Below, in pieces: positions 38,031 through 49,964 of a stretch of 64,000 nt of DNA (within the stretch, counting starts at the first letter, position 1; every line of letters starts with the position of its first letter). The stretch is from Cymbidium sinense (taxonomy: Eukaryota > Streptophyta > Magnoliopsida > Asparagales > Orchidaceae): the NCBI GenBank assembly GCA_021442155.1, contig CM038216.1, positions 88,384,945-88,448,944 of the forward strand. The letters run 5' to 3'. Made by a program: the position numbers and the translations under genes. Below the pieces are notes generated by a model that saw only the letters and a list, made by a program, of their open reading frames with translations, was not told where the DNA came from and ran no database searches.

Positions 38031-39920
38031 TCTCAATGGTCCAACAAGCCACCTACGACACTGCCCAACCTGACCCAAGGGGTGGTTTGGTCGGCCATGA
38101 CCCATGGGAGGTGAAAACACCTCCCCTCCCCATCGAAGCATCTGAAACCCATAGGAAACCCAGGATTCCTATTTATCAGTCACCTCCACACCTTCAACCA
38201 ACCATGTTGAGCCAACTCATATCCTCGCTGCCACCCATAACTCCCTGAGATGGTCATACTTCCACAAGAAGCCAAACTTGATCCAACCATTCGATCAAGA
38301 GGAAGGGGGGTATACACCCCCTTGTTTCCACTCAAATACACTGACAAAAATAATTCTTCAGAGCCTTAGCTACCCAAGATGAGCTACTAGGGCCATTCCC
38401 TAAGCTTCCAAGCTTATTCGTCGATCAAAAAATCCCATTCTCGTCCATCTCGAAATAGGACACTCCAATTTTTGACCTAACTTCCCATTTCTTCATCAAG
38501 CTCAAATTAACTATGCACGCACCTTCTCTAGGCCTCATCAAGCAAGAATGAATCATCTCCCAAGCTTCTCAAACACTAGAGGTGGGACATTGATCAAAGC
38601 TAAGCTCCAACTCGTCGGTTCATGGCCTTTCGAGTAAACATCAAGGAATTGTTCCAATTGCTGGTCAATAGGGCTTCGTCTCCACCAGATGAAGCTTACT
38701 CAATCGTTCGAGCCATCAGTCTTAAGCTCTGGCAAGGTATGCTTTTGAAATGGATCCTCAGTCAAAAATGGGTTGGAGATTTTTCAAGAAAACTTGCATC
38801 TCATGTGATCTTGACCATTGGATCTCCTCTGATTGATGTCGAGAAGGTGTTGGATCCTTTTGGAGTTGATCTAAGCTCAGGTAAGCTCAGATCAAGTGAG
38901 CAATGGTGGACAGACTCCATTCTCCCTCAATCAGGTGATGTTAAATCATGCACCATCCATTCCGCATTATCGGAACAAACGGTCGTGATTAGATCCACTA
39001 GATCGATCTGATTTAATCCTATTAAGTTGTGTATTAATCAAAGATGTTTGATTTTAGATTGGGTGGCAAACCAAAAAGCACATCCGTCGTCGCCACGTAG
39101 GCATTGAGTCAAAAATGGAGATATGAAGAAAAAAGACCCCCATAGCATTTAATACAATTATAATTATTCTTTCATGTTCCAGGTTGTATAAGGGTAGAGC
39201 TTCGAGCTTTTTCTTTTTGGGGTAGACCGCACTCTTTTATTCTTTTATGATAGTTTATATAATTGTTTGATGTTATGTTAAAATTGTGCACTAGGTTGGA
39301 ATGCTTCTCATAGTTTCTTATATGATTGATTCTTTAATGTGTGGCTTGGATATGATTAGTCTCTTAAGATAAAAATAATTTTTCTACCCAACTAATAACA
39401 CATAACTAAATTTTAAACAACTCATAACTTCATCATAAAGCCTAAGACATAAATAAGATAATTAAAATATTTAGCAATCCCTTAGCTATTTGGCTATGTG
39501 TATTACATTATGCATGCATATTCTTTCTCTCTTGAACATGAAGGATCTCCATCCTTGCACGATAATGGAATATTTGACCTATGAAAGCATCCCTAATAGT
39601 GGAGAACACCTTTTATTTGATTTGATCCATAACCTATTTCATCATGCATTTAGGCATAAGAAATCCTAAAGCCTCTATCAAAATGATATTCTAAAATGAA
39701 ATAAAATTTGAAAAGATTTTGCATTTATAGATTAAGTCATATTCTCATACCACTCATGCTTTAGTATTAGAGAGTGTGTTTAGGACTTTAGTCTCTTTCT
39801 AATTAAATATCTACCCTAGTTATCTTGCAAATCATAAGACCAGACTACATGGTTTTAAAATCATAGGAGGATTTAGTTGGCGGCCACTCCACATGGTTAT
39901 AAATCTAGAAGTCGGGCAAT
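38031..39920 (+). other. LTR-like promoter/leader region on + strand (inference)
   Basis: Base composition changes to mixed, with CCTATTTATCAGTCACCTCC near 38167 resembling a TATA region followed by a CT-rich start zone. A GGGTGGCAAACC...CGCCACGTAGG segment lies at about 39060-39104, and GGCGGCCACTCCAC at about 39880. Short GGTGGCGACTCC-like phrases are common near the end of plant gypsy LTRs. Orientation would be opposite to the polyprotein at 32340-36125, so this may be a different element or a rearranged LTR. The open frames 38036-38248 and 38622-39011 match nothing I recognise. Confidence 0.35.
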
Positions 39921-42499
39921 TTATAAAATAAAATAAACTAAAATAAATAAAAAATAAACTAAATAAACCTAAACATATCAATTTACTTGATTTTAAAAAA
40001 TAAAAAATAAAAAATAAACTAATATAAATAAACTAAATAAACTTAAACCTACCAGTTTTCTTAATTTAAAAATAATAAAATAAAAAATAAAGCAAAAAGA
40101 CCCTAACCCTAAATCCTAAAACTAACGCTAAACCCTAAACCCTAATCCCTAAACCCTAAACCTACAACTCTAAACCTTAAACCCTAAAACCTAAAACCCT
40201 AAGCCATAAACCCTAAGCCCTAAACCCTAAACCCTAACCCCTAAACCCTAAACCCTAAAACCCTAAACCCTAAACCTTAAAACCTACAAGCCTAAACCCT
40301 AAACCCTAAACCCTAAACACTAAACCCTAAACCCTAAAAACCTAAAAACATAAACCTAAACTAAATAAAGCCTAAAAATATAACAAATAAAAAAACCTAA
40401 ACTTAAATAAAATGAAAAAATAAAATAAAATAAAAAACCAAAAGTAAAACTTAAACCTAAACCTAAACCTAAAACTAAAAATAAAATAAAAACTAAAATA
40501 AACTAAAATAAAATAAATAAATACTTAAATTAAACTAAATAAAATAAAATAAACCTAAAAAACCTAAATAAAATAAAAACTAAACTTAAAATAAAAATAA
40601 AATAAAATAAAACTAAATAAAAACTTAAACATAAAAATAAATACAAAATAAAACCTAAACCCTAAACTAAAAATAAAAGAACTAAACCTAAAATAAATAA
40701 AATAAAATAAACCTTAACCTAAATTAAAATATAATAAATAAAACTTAAACCTAAACCTAAAATAAATTATAGATAAACTCTAAACTAAATAAAATAAAAA
40801 TAAACTAAAAATAAACCTAAACCTAAACTAAAAAAATGATAAAATAAACCTAAAAAAAAACCTAAAACATAAACTTTAAAAAAAACCTAAACCTAAACCT
40901 AAAAATAAAAAATAAAACTTAAATAAACCAAAACCTAAGAAATTAAATAAAAAAACTAAACTAAAAAATAAACCTAAACTTAAAAAATAAACTAAAATAA
41001 AAAACTTGAACTAAAATAAATCAACTTGAAATAAATAAACTAAACTAAATTAAAATAAAAATAAGACCTAAATAAAAAAATAAAAATAAACTGAAATAAA
41101 TAAAAAATAAACTAAATAAACCTAAACCAGCTTTCTTATTTTTTTAAAAGAAACCCTAAACCCTAAACCCTAAACCATAAACCCAAAATCCTAAACCCAA
41201 AACCCTAAACCTAAACCTAAACACTAAACTAAAACACCAAACCCTAAACCTAAACCTATATACCTTAAACCCCTAACCCAACACTAAACCATAAACCTAA
41301 ACCTACTACCTAAAACCTAAACCAAACACCTAAACTAAAACCTAGGGCTAAAACTAAACTGTCCTAAACTAAACAACCTAAACCTGTTAACTAAACCTAA
41401 AACCCAAAACCCTAAAGCCTAAACCCTAAACCCTAAACCCTAAACCCTAACCCTAAACCCAAAAACCTAAAACACTAAACCCAAAATCCTAAATCGTAAA
41501 CCTTAACCCAAAAAACCTAAACCCTAAAAACCTAAACTTAAACTAAATAAAACCTACAAATAAAAGAAATAAATAAACCAAAACCAAAATAAAATAAAAT
41601 AAAAACCTAAACAAAAACCTAATTCTAAGACTAAAAAATAAAATAAAACTAAGAATAAAAAACCTAAATAAAATAAAAACTAAACATAGACTAAAAATAA
41701 AATAAACCTAAAATAAAATAAATATAACTAAATAAAAATCTAAACCTAAAAAATAAATAAAACCTAAAAATAAATAAAAAATAAAACCTAAACCCTAAAC
41801 TTAAAATAAAAACAAAAACTAAAATAAAAATAAAATAAATAAAATAAAATAAACCTCAACCTAAACTATAATAAACTAAACTAAAATAAATAAAACCTAA
41901 ACATAAACCTAAAATAAACTAATCCTAAACCTAAACCTAAACTAAAAAAAATAAAAAAAAACTATAAAAAACCCTAAACCTAAATAAAAAAATAAAACCT
42001 TAAAATAAACATAAAAAAGAAAATCTAAAAACTAAACCTAAAAAAATAAAATAAAAAACTTAACCTAAACCTAAAAATAAAAAAATAAAACCAAAACCTA
42101 AAAAATAAAATAAAAATAAAACTCAACTAAAAAATAAACCAAAACCAAAATCTAAACCTAAAAAATAAACTAAAACAAAAGAATAAACTAAAATAATAAA
42201 GTAAACTAAATATAAATAAAAAATAAACCTATATGAAAATAAAAATTAAAATAAACAAAAATAAATAATAAATAAATTAAATAAACCTAAACCTACAGAT
42301 TTACTTAATTCAAGAAAAAAACCATAAATTCTAAATCCTAAAACATAAACCCTAAATACTAAACCCTAAACCCTAAACCCTAAACGCTAAACCCTAAACG
42401 CTAAAAAACTCTAAACCCTAAACCCTAAAAAACTCTAAACCCCAACCCTAAACCCTAAACCTAAAACCCTAAAACCTAATAAACCTAGACCTACACCTT
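39921..42499 (+). repeat. Degenerate telomere-like array, C-strand
   Basis: The array resumes directly after the insertion. Recurrent modules lie at about 39983 (CAATTTACTTGATTTTAAAA), 40052 (CCAGTTTTCTTAATTTAAAA), 41130 (CAGCTTTCTTATTTTTTTAA) and 42296 (CAGATTTACTTAATTCAAGA). Each is followed by CCCTAAA-rich sequence and preceded by about 0.8-0.9 kb of A-rich unit with similar word order. No gene is seen. Confidence 0.9.
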
Positions 42500-42971
42500 A
42501 AGAATGGGCAAAACCTGACCAGAACATCACCGTGAACTGGCCCAGATGTGGTGGAAAAGAGGTTATGATTATCATAGCGGTGGTGGGGGATCTATAAGTG
42601 AGGATGGTTATATAGGTGGTGGACGGAGCAGTGGTGGTAATAGAGGTGGGAGGATAGACAGGGGTTACAGTTGTGGTGGTGGAAAAGGGAGAGATCGGAG
42701 ATATGATGGTGGATTCTGCTACTTGAATGGCCAAGGTGGTTCGGATAGGAACTAGAGAAACTTAAGAATGACCAATCCAATCTGTTGCTTATGGAACTAT
42801 GTCTTTATAGTAGAAATGATTCTAATTATCTAGGGTTTTTTATTTGCTATATGCGTGCTCATTCTTTAGCTATGTTGTCGCTTTTGTCTTAGAATACTTT
42901 TTTTGTTACTTGGTTGATGAAATTGAAAAGAAGAAATGTTGAATCTGAATTTGTTCTCTCTTGAAAAAAAC
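42500..42971 (+). pseudogene. Glycine-rich RNA-binding protein 3' fragment, copy F
   Basis: It begins AGAATGGGCAAAACC, reads NGQN then a damaged linker, NITVN and a changed AQM/AQD segment. A 69-codon open stretch follows (42546-42755) with GGGGSISEDGYIGGGRSSGG and DRGYSCGGGKGRDRRYDGGF, ending QGGSDRN before the natural stop. The UTR is complete and ends CTCTCTTGAAAAAAA. The glycine tail is better preserved here than in most copies. It has no RRM, start codon or promoter, so the open frame is a leftover. Confidence 0.82.
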
Positions 42972-44596
42972 AACCCTAAACCGTAAACTAAAACTTGAAC
43001 CCTAAACCTAAAACCTAAACCCTAAACCCTAAACCCTAAACCCTAAACCCAAGACCATAAAACCTACAACCCAAAACCCAAAACTGTAACCACTTAACCT
43101 CAAACTCTAAACCCTAAACCTTAAATACTAATCCCTAATCCCTAAACCCTAAACCCCAAATTTTAAACCATAAACTCTAAACCCTAAATCCTAAACCCTA
43201 AAAACTTAAACCCTAAACCTACCGATTACCTAATTTTAAAAAAAAACATTAAACCCTAAATCTTCAATCTTAAACCCTAAACCATAAAACTTAAATCCTA
43301 AACCTACAACCCTAAACCTTAAACATTAAACCCTAAACCCTAAACCATTAACCCTAAAGCTCTAAACCCTAAACCCTAATCTAACCCTAAACATTAAACC
43401 CTAAACCCTAAATTATAAATCTTAAAAACCCTAAAGGCTAAACCGTAAACCTTAAACCTTAAACCCTAAATCTTAAAAACCCTAAACCCTAAAGCCTAAA
43501 CACTAAACTTTAAACCCTAAACCCTAAAAACCTAAAAACCTAAACCTAAACTAAATAAAACATAAAATAAAATAAATTAATAAACTTAAACCTAAATAAA
43601 ATGAAAAATAAAATAAAATAAAAACCTAAACCTAAACCTAAAAATAAATTAAAATAATAAAATCAATATATAAAAATATATTAAATAAAAACTTAATCTA
43701 AACTAAAAAATAAATTAAAGCCAAGAATAAGAAACCTAAATATTATAAAAAATAAATGTAAAATAATAATAAAATAAAACCTAAAATAAAATAAAATAAA
43801 AACTAAATAAAAAATGAATGCTAAAAAATAAACCTTAAATTATTTAAAATACCTAAACCCTAAACAAAAAAAACCTAAACCTAAAATAAAAATAAAATAA
43901 ACATAAACCTAAACTAAAATAAATAAAACCTACCCCTAAACTTAAAATAAACTAAACCTAATCCTAAACCTAAACTAAATAAACATAAAATAAACCTAAA
44001 CCTAAACTAAAACATTAAACCTAAAATTAAAACTAAAATAAAAACCTAAGAACTAAACTTAAAAAAAATAAATAAAATTCTAAACCTAAACCTAAAAATA
44101 AAAAATAAAACCTAAACCTAAGAAATAAAATAAAATAAAAATAAAACTCAATTCAAAAATAAACCTAAACCTAAAAAAATAAACTAAAATAAAAACTAAA
44201 CAAAAAAAAACCTAAAATAAATAAATTAAACTAAATAGAAATAAAAGATAAACCTAAAAGAAAATAAAAAATAAAGTAAACTAAAATAAATAATAAAAAA
44301 ACTAAATATACTAAATAAACTTAAACCTACTAGTTTACTTAATTTTTTTTTAAAAAAAACTTTAAACCCTAAATCCTAAACCCTAAACCCTAACAAACCC
44401 TAAAAAACCCCAAACCCTAAACCCTAAACCCTAAAAGCATAAAACTTAAAACCCTAAGCCCTACCTTAAACTCTAAATCATAAACCTAAACCCTAAATGC
44501 TAAACATTAACCCCAAACCATAAACTTAAACATAAAGTAACTAAATAAATTAAAAAATAAACCTAAACCCTAAAACCTAGTAAACCTAAACCATAA
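42972..44596 (+). repeat. Degenerate telomere-like array, C-strand
   Basis: CCCTAAA-rich 42972-43510, A-rich unit 43520-44330, CCCTAAA-rich 44360-44596. Modules lie at about 43217 (CCGATTACCTAATTTTAAAA, damaged) and 44328 (CTAGTTTACTTAATTTTTTT). No gene is seen. Confidence 0.9.
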
Positions 44597-45062
44597 GAAT
44601 GGGCAGAACTTTGATAGCAGGAACATCACCATCAACCATGCTCAGTTTAGATCTGGTGGTGGAGGCAAAGGCAGAGGTGGTAGTTATGGTAGTGATGGTG
44701 GGGGATTTGGAGGTGCTAATGGATATGGAGGTGGTTATCAGAGTAGTGGTGGTTATGGAAGCAGGAGTGATGGAGGTTACATCTGTGGTGGTGGCAGAGG
44801 GAGAGATTAGGGATATGATGGTGGATCCCGCTACTCAAGAGGTCGAGTTATTTCTAATGGGAACTGGAGAAACTAAAGAACGGTTGATCTGATCTACACC
44901 TTATGGAACTGTCTTTATAGTAGAGATAGTTCTATTTATCTATGATTTTTGGTTTGCTCTATGCAAGCTCATTTTTTATCTATGTCATCGCTTGTGCCTT
45001 AGAAAACTCTAAACTAAAAATCCTTGGTTGAAGATTTTGAATTTTTTCTCTATTAAAAAAAA
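44597..45062 (+). pseudogene. Glycine-rich RNA-binding protein 3' fragment, copy G (best preserved)
   Basis: In the protein frame it reads NGQNFDSRNITINHAQFRSG (end of RRM, close to the NITVNEAQSR of plant GR-RBPs). It continues with GGGGKGRGGSYGSDGGGFGG and YQSSGGYGSRSDGGYICGGG, then GRGRD-stop-GYDGGSRYSRG and ends NGNWRN-stop. One stop and a few substitutions separate it from an intact tail. GR-RBPs of this class bind RNA in nucleus and cytosol and act in cold and circadian responses. This copy has only the last quarter, then UTR and an eight-A run at 45055-45062. Part of the UTR (about 45007-45022) is replaced by array-like sequence. A 97-codon Val/Met-rich frame at 44599-44892 is a shifted reading. 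Confidence 0.85.
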
Positions 45063-48009
45063 GAACTAGAAATCCTAAACCCTAAACTAAAATCTGAACC
45101 CTAAACCTAAAACGTAAACCCTATACCCTAAAAACCCTAAACCCTAAACCCTAAATCCTAAAACCCTAAACCCTATACCATAAACCTTAAAACCTAAACC
45201 CTAAATCCTAAACTCCAAACCCTAAACCATAAACCCTAAACCCTAAACTAATCCTAAACCCTAAACCCTAAACCCTAAAAAGCTAAAAAACTAAGCATAA
45301 AAAATATAAAACCTAAAAAAAAAAAAACCTAAACAAAAAAATAATAAATTAAATTAAATTAAAATTAAAACCTTGACCTAAACCTAAAAAAATAAAAAAT
45401 AAAAAAAAACTAAAATAAAATAAAATAAATAAAACCCTAAACTAAACTAAAAAAAGTAAAAGACCTAAATAAAATAAAAACTAAACCTCAAAGAAATAAA
45501 ATAAACCTAAAATAAAATAAAATAAAAATTAACTAAAAACCTAAACCTAAAAAGTAAACATAAAAGTAAAACATAAAAATAAATAAAAAATAAAACCTAA
45601 ACCCTAAACTAAGAAAAAACCTAAACATAAAATAAAAATAAAATAAACCCAAACAAAAACTAAAATAAACTAAACTAAAATAAATAAAAGCCAAACCTAA
45701 ACCTAAACTAAATTAAATAAAATTAACTAAAAATAAACGTAGACCTAAACTAAAAAATAAAACCTAAAAATAAACCTAAAATAGAAACCTAAAACCTAAA
45801 ATCTAAAAAAAAACTAAACCTAAACTTTAAAATAATAAATAAAACCTAAACCTGAAAAATAAAATAAAAAATAAAAATGAACTAAAAAATAAACATAAAC
45901 GTGAAAAATAAACTAAAAGAAAAAACCTAAAATAAATAAACTAAATATTATAAAAATAAAAATATACTTTAATAAAAATAAATAACTAAAATAAACAAAA
46001 AAATAAACTAAATGAACTAAATAACCAAAATTTACTAGTTTACTTAATTTAAAAAAATTAAAATTAAAATTAAAAAAATAAAAAAAACCCTAACCTCTAA
46101 AGCTAACACTAAACCCTAAACCCTAAACCCACAACCCTAAATCCTAAACCCATAACCCATAACCCTAAACCCTAAACCTTAAACCCTAAAACCCTAAACC
46201 CTAAACCCTAATCTCTAAACTCTAAACCCTAAACACTACAACTCTAACCCTAAACCCTAAACCCAAAAACCAAAACCCTAAACCCTAAACTTTAAACTCT
46301 AAACACCTAAACCCTAAACCCTAAAACCATAAACCCTAAAAAAAACTAACCCCAAACCCTAAACCTTAAATTCTAAAACCTAAACCCTAAACTCTAAAAC
46401 CTAAACTCTAGACCCTAAATCATAAACCCTAAACCCAAAACCTTAAAAGCTAAAAACTTAAACATAAATAAAATAAAACCTAAAAATAAAATAAATAAAA
46501 AACCTAAACCAAAATAAAATAATAAAATAAAATAAATTAAAATTAAAACCTAGCCCTAATCAAAAAAAATAAAAAAATAAAAAAACTAATATAAAGTAAA
46601 ATAAATAAAACCCTAAACTAAACTAAAAAATTAAAAGACCTAAATAAAATAAAAACTAAACCAAAAGAAAAAAATAAACCTAAAATAAAATAAAATAAAA
46701 ATTAACTAAAATCCTAAACCTAAAAAGTTAACATAAAAGTAAAATGTAAAAATAAATTAAAAATAAACCCCTAAACCCTAAACCCACAAAACCCTAAACC
46801 CTAAACCCATAGCCCTAAACCCTACACCCACAACCTACAACCTTAAACCCTAAACCTTAAACCCTAAAACCCTAAACCCTAATCCCTAAACTCTAAACCC
46901 TAAGCCCTACAACTCTAAAACCTAAACCCTAAAACCCAAACCCTAAACCCTAAACTTTAAACTCTAAAAAATTAAAACCTAAACCCTAAACCCTAAACAC
47001 TAAACTAACCCTAAACCCTAAAGCGTAAACAATAATCCCTAAAGCTAACCCTATAGCCTGAACCCTATATCTTAAAATGCTAAACCCAAAACCCTAAACC
47101 CTAAACTATAAATGCTAAACCCTAAACCCTAAAACCTAAATGCTAAAACCTACAACTGTAAACCCTAAAATTCAAATCCTAAACCTAAACCTAAAACTAA
47201 ACCTAAAAATAAAATAAAATAAAAAATAAAAAGTAAACTAAAAAATTAAATAAAAACCTAAACTAAACTGAAAAAAAATTAAATAAACCTAAAAATAAAA
47301 AACCTAAATAATATAAAAATTAAATGTAAAATCTAAATTAAAATAAAAATAAAATAAAATAAAACAAAACCTAAATAAAAATCTAAACCTAAAAAATAAA
47401 CATAAAAGTAAATAATAATAGCCAAAACATAAAAGAAACAAAATAAAATAAACATAAACATAAACTAAAATATATAAAACCTAAACATAAACCTAAAATG
47501 AACTAAGCCAACGCCATAAACTAAATAAAATAAAATAAACTGAAAATAAACCTAAACCTAAACAAAAAAAAATAAAATCTAAAAATAAACCTAAAATAAA
47601 ATTCTAAAATCAAAACCTAAAAAAATTAAATGAAAACCTAAATCTAAACCTAAAAATAAAAAAATAAAACCTAAACCTAAAAGTAAAATTAAACTGAAAA
47701 ATAAAATAATAAAACTAAATTAAAATTAAAAAACCTAAATAAATAAATATAAAAATCTAAGAAGAAAATAATAAAAATAAACTAAATAAAATTAAACGTA
47801 CAAGTTTACTTAATTTTAAAAAAATAACCCTAAACCTAAAATAAACTCTAAACCCTAAAAAATCATAAACCTTAAACCTTAAACCTTAAATCCTAAATCC
47901 TAAACCCTAAACTATAAACCCTAAAAAACCATAAATCTTAAACCCTAAACCCTAAACCCAAAACTAACCTAAACCATAAATCTTAAACCTTAAACTAACC
48001 CTAAACCAC
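45063..48009 (+). repeat. Degenerate telomere-like array, C-strand, with internal duplications
   Basis: A-rich units at 45290-46080, 46440-46770 and 47170-47820 alternate with CCCTAAA-rich parts. 45355-45590 and 46535-46765 are close copies (shared AAAAGACCTAAATAAAATAA and AAAATTAACTAAAA words). 46110-46330 and 46785-46980 are also alike. Modules lie at about 46035 and 47801. No gene is seen. Confidence 0.9.
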
Positions 48010-49940
48010 ACTACTTTGAGTCACTATAGCACCCAAGAGAGGGGTGAATTAGGCGATATTAAAAAATTTAAAACTTAAATCTTAAATTTTAAGTTTTAGT
48101 AGAAAATTAATTTTTGATTTTATAATGACAAGATACAATTCTTAATGCAGCAAAAATAAAAGTACAGTAAAGTAAAGAGAGACAATAGGCACATAATTTT
48201 TATGTGGTTTGGCCAAACCCCAAAATTGGCCTACATCCACGCCTAGCCACCCCTGGCTAGGAATCCACTAAATGCATAAATAGCTTACAAATGATACTCT
48301 CCTATAACGGGGCGAGTACAACCCCAACACAAATATGTAGTCTCCTACAAAGGGGCGAGTACAACCCAATATAAATTTTACAGCACAAAAAGAAAATACA
48401 AGATAATAAATTTTGATAAAATAAATCTCTCACAAATATACCAAGCTATCCAATTCAAAAAATGATCTCACAACTTATAAATGATCACTTCAACTTAAAA
48501 ATTTTGGCAAGATAAAATGCTCACTTAATATTATAAGAAATAATAAAATAAATATCTTAAAGTGATCTTACTAAGATGTTTATGTTATTATAATTTGTAG
48601 ACTAATATTAAATTTATTTCAACATAAATTCACAATGTTCTTTTGCACAATAAAATAAATTTCAATGAGGAATAATTTGTTTTATTTTAACCAAAAAGAT
48701 TCTTTCAATTAAAGCTAATGATCAAAAAATACTTAAATAAAATGAGTATATGATAGATCTAAGTAGGCTAGTAAGCTTTTAATTAAAAGAGAGATCTAGC
48801 AAATATGAAAATAATTTCAGCATAATAATTTAATTTAAAATGCTTAAAATATACTTCTAAAATAGATATAAGAATAAATGATCTTTTAAAAAGAGATTAA
48901 TGAAGAAATATTTCAAGAAACGAAAAGAAATTTGTAGGAAGTTAAAAATTTCAACAAGTTGAAATAGATCCTACAAACTATCACAAGAGTTTTTCACAAA
49001 AAAAAATGATTGGGAAACTTTGATGTGAATAAAAATGTCCACAGACTAATCCACCAAAGAGTATAAATTGGAAAGAATAAATAGATGGTGAAAATAGCAT
49101 GAACAACTAAAAAGGATTAAGATCAAGAAAACAAACTCAAGTAATTTGGCAAAGCTTGCTTAGTTGAAGATGTTGAAGCTTCCAAACCAAGGATTTGATC
49201 TTGCAATATTTGGAGAACACATGGAAGGAAAATCTAAGAAATTTTCTCTTAGATTTCCTGGCGGGATTTTGAATTTTAAATGAAGAATTCTTTCATGAAG
49301 AGAATGAGGGCTATTTATAGGTAAGAGGGTCATTTTGAATTATTTCAATAAAATATATTATTCTAACCTCATGCTATAATGTGATAATTTAATATTCAAT
49401 AAAAATAAAATTTATATTAACTAAATATTAAATTAAAGTAGCCAAAATTCGTCTATTCACATGGTCAAGTAATAAATAATCAAATATGGCTCTTAATATA
49501 TTCAAAGCATGTAGCATGCATTCATTATTAAAATTAGCTAATGTTTGAAAAGTCATAATAAATTCAATTTTAATCAAACGTGGGTCATGTGACCTATCCA
49601 ATTAATGGAAGGAATCTAAGGAATCCATTGGAGATGAAATCAGATATAAATTCCTTGATTATAAAATGACTTTGGCTAAAATACAAAATTTCTTTATTAA
49701 TTTTGACATGTGACATTTAAATATTATGATATAATTTATATATAATCATACATATGTTAGTTATCATATAACCATCAAATTAAATTAAAATATTTAATTA
49801 TATTATGTAAAAATAATAATTACACTTAATAGTCAATATCATTTATTATTTTGACAATTCAAATGCTATATATGAAACATTTAATTGAATGTTAATTCGA
49901 TAGAGATTTATATAAATTAACCTCATTAAAAAGCCTACAA
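48010..49940. mobile_element. Unclassified interspersed repeat inserted in the array
   Basis: The array stops at CTAAACCACACTACTTTGAG and resumes at about 49941. The left part has CACCCAAGAGAGGGGTGAAT at about 48031-48050, TATGTGGTTTGGCCAAACCC at about 48199-48218 and two GGGGCGAGTACAACCC phrases (48310 and 48353). These phrases recur in dispersed repeats of many plant genomes. The rest is AT-rich (48.4-49.9 kb) without an open frame of interest. Neither terminal inverted repeats nor LTRs are evident, so the class is unknown. Confidence 0.5.
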
Positions 49941-49964
49941 TCCTAAACCCTAAACCCTAAACCT
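49941..49964 (+). repeat. Short telomere-like remnant between two insertions
   Basis: Only about 24 bases (TCCTAAACCCTAAACCCTAA plus ACCT) separate the unclassified repeat from the 5' edge of LINE-2. This shows that LINE-2 also abuts telomere-like sequence on its 5' side. Confidence 0.75.

Noticed and set aside
38622..39011. 129-codon open frame MAFRVNIKEL...
   Set aside because: No family recognised, no supporting neighbours, and it lies in an LTR-like non-coding region. A chance frame is the simplest reading, though a captured gene fragment cannot be excluded.
44599..44892. 97-codon open frame starting MGRTLIAGTS
   Set aside because: It is a shifted reading of the glycine-rich RNA-binding-protein fragment; GGN codons read out of frame give Val/Met/Glu-rich sequence. 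The same applies to 52316-52558 and to minus-strand frames over 42498-42780 and 52303-52612.
48010..49940. CACTA-type DNA transposon (left edge reads CACTAC)
   Set aside because: The right edge has no matching inverted terminus and no transposase is visible; the CACTA at the edge may be chance.
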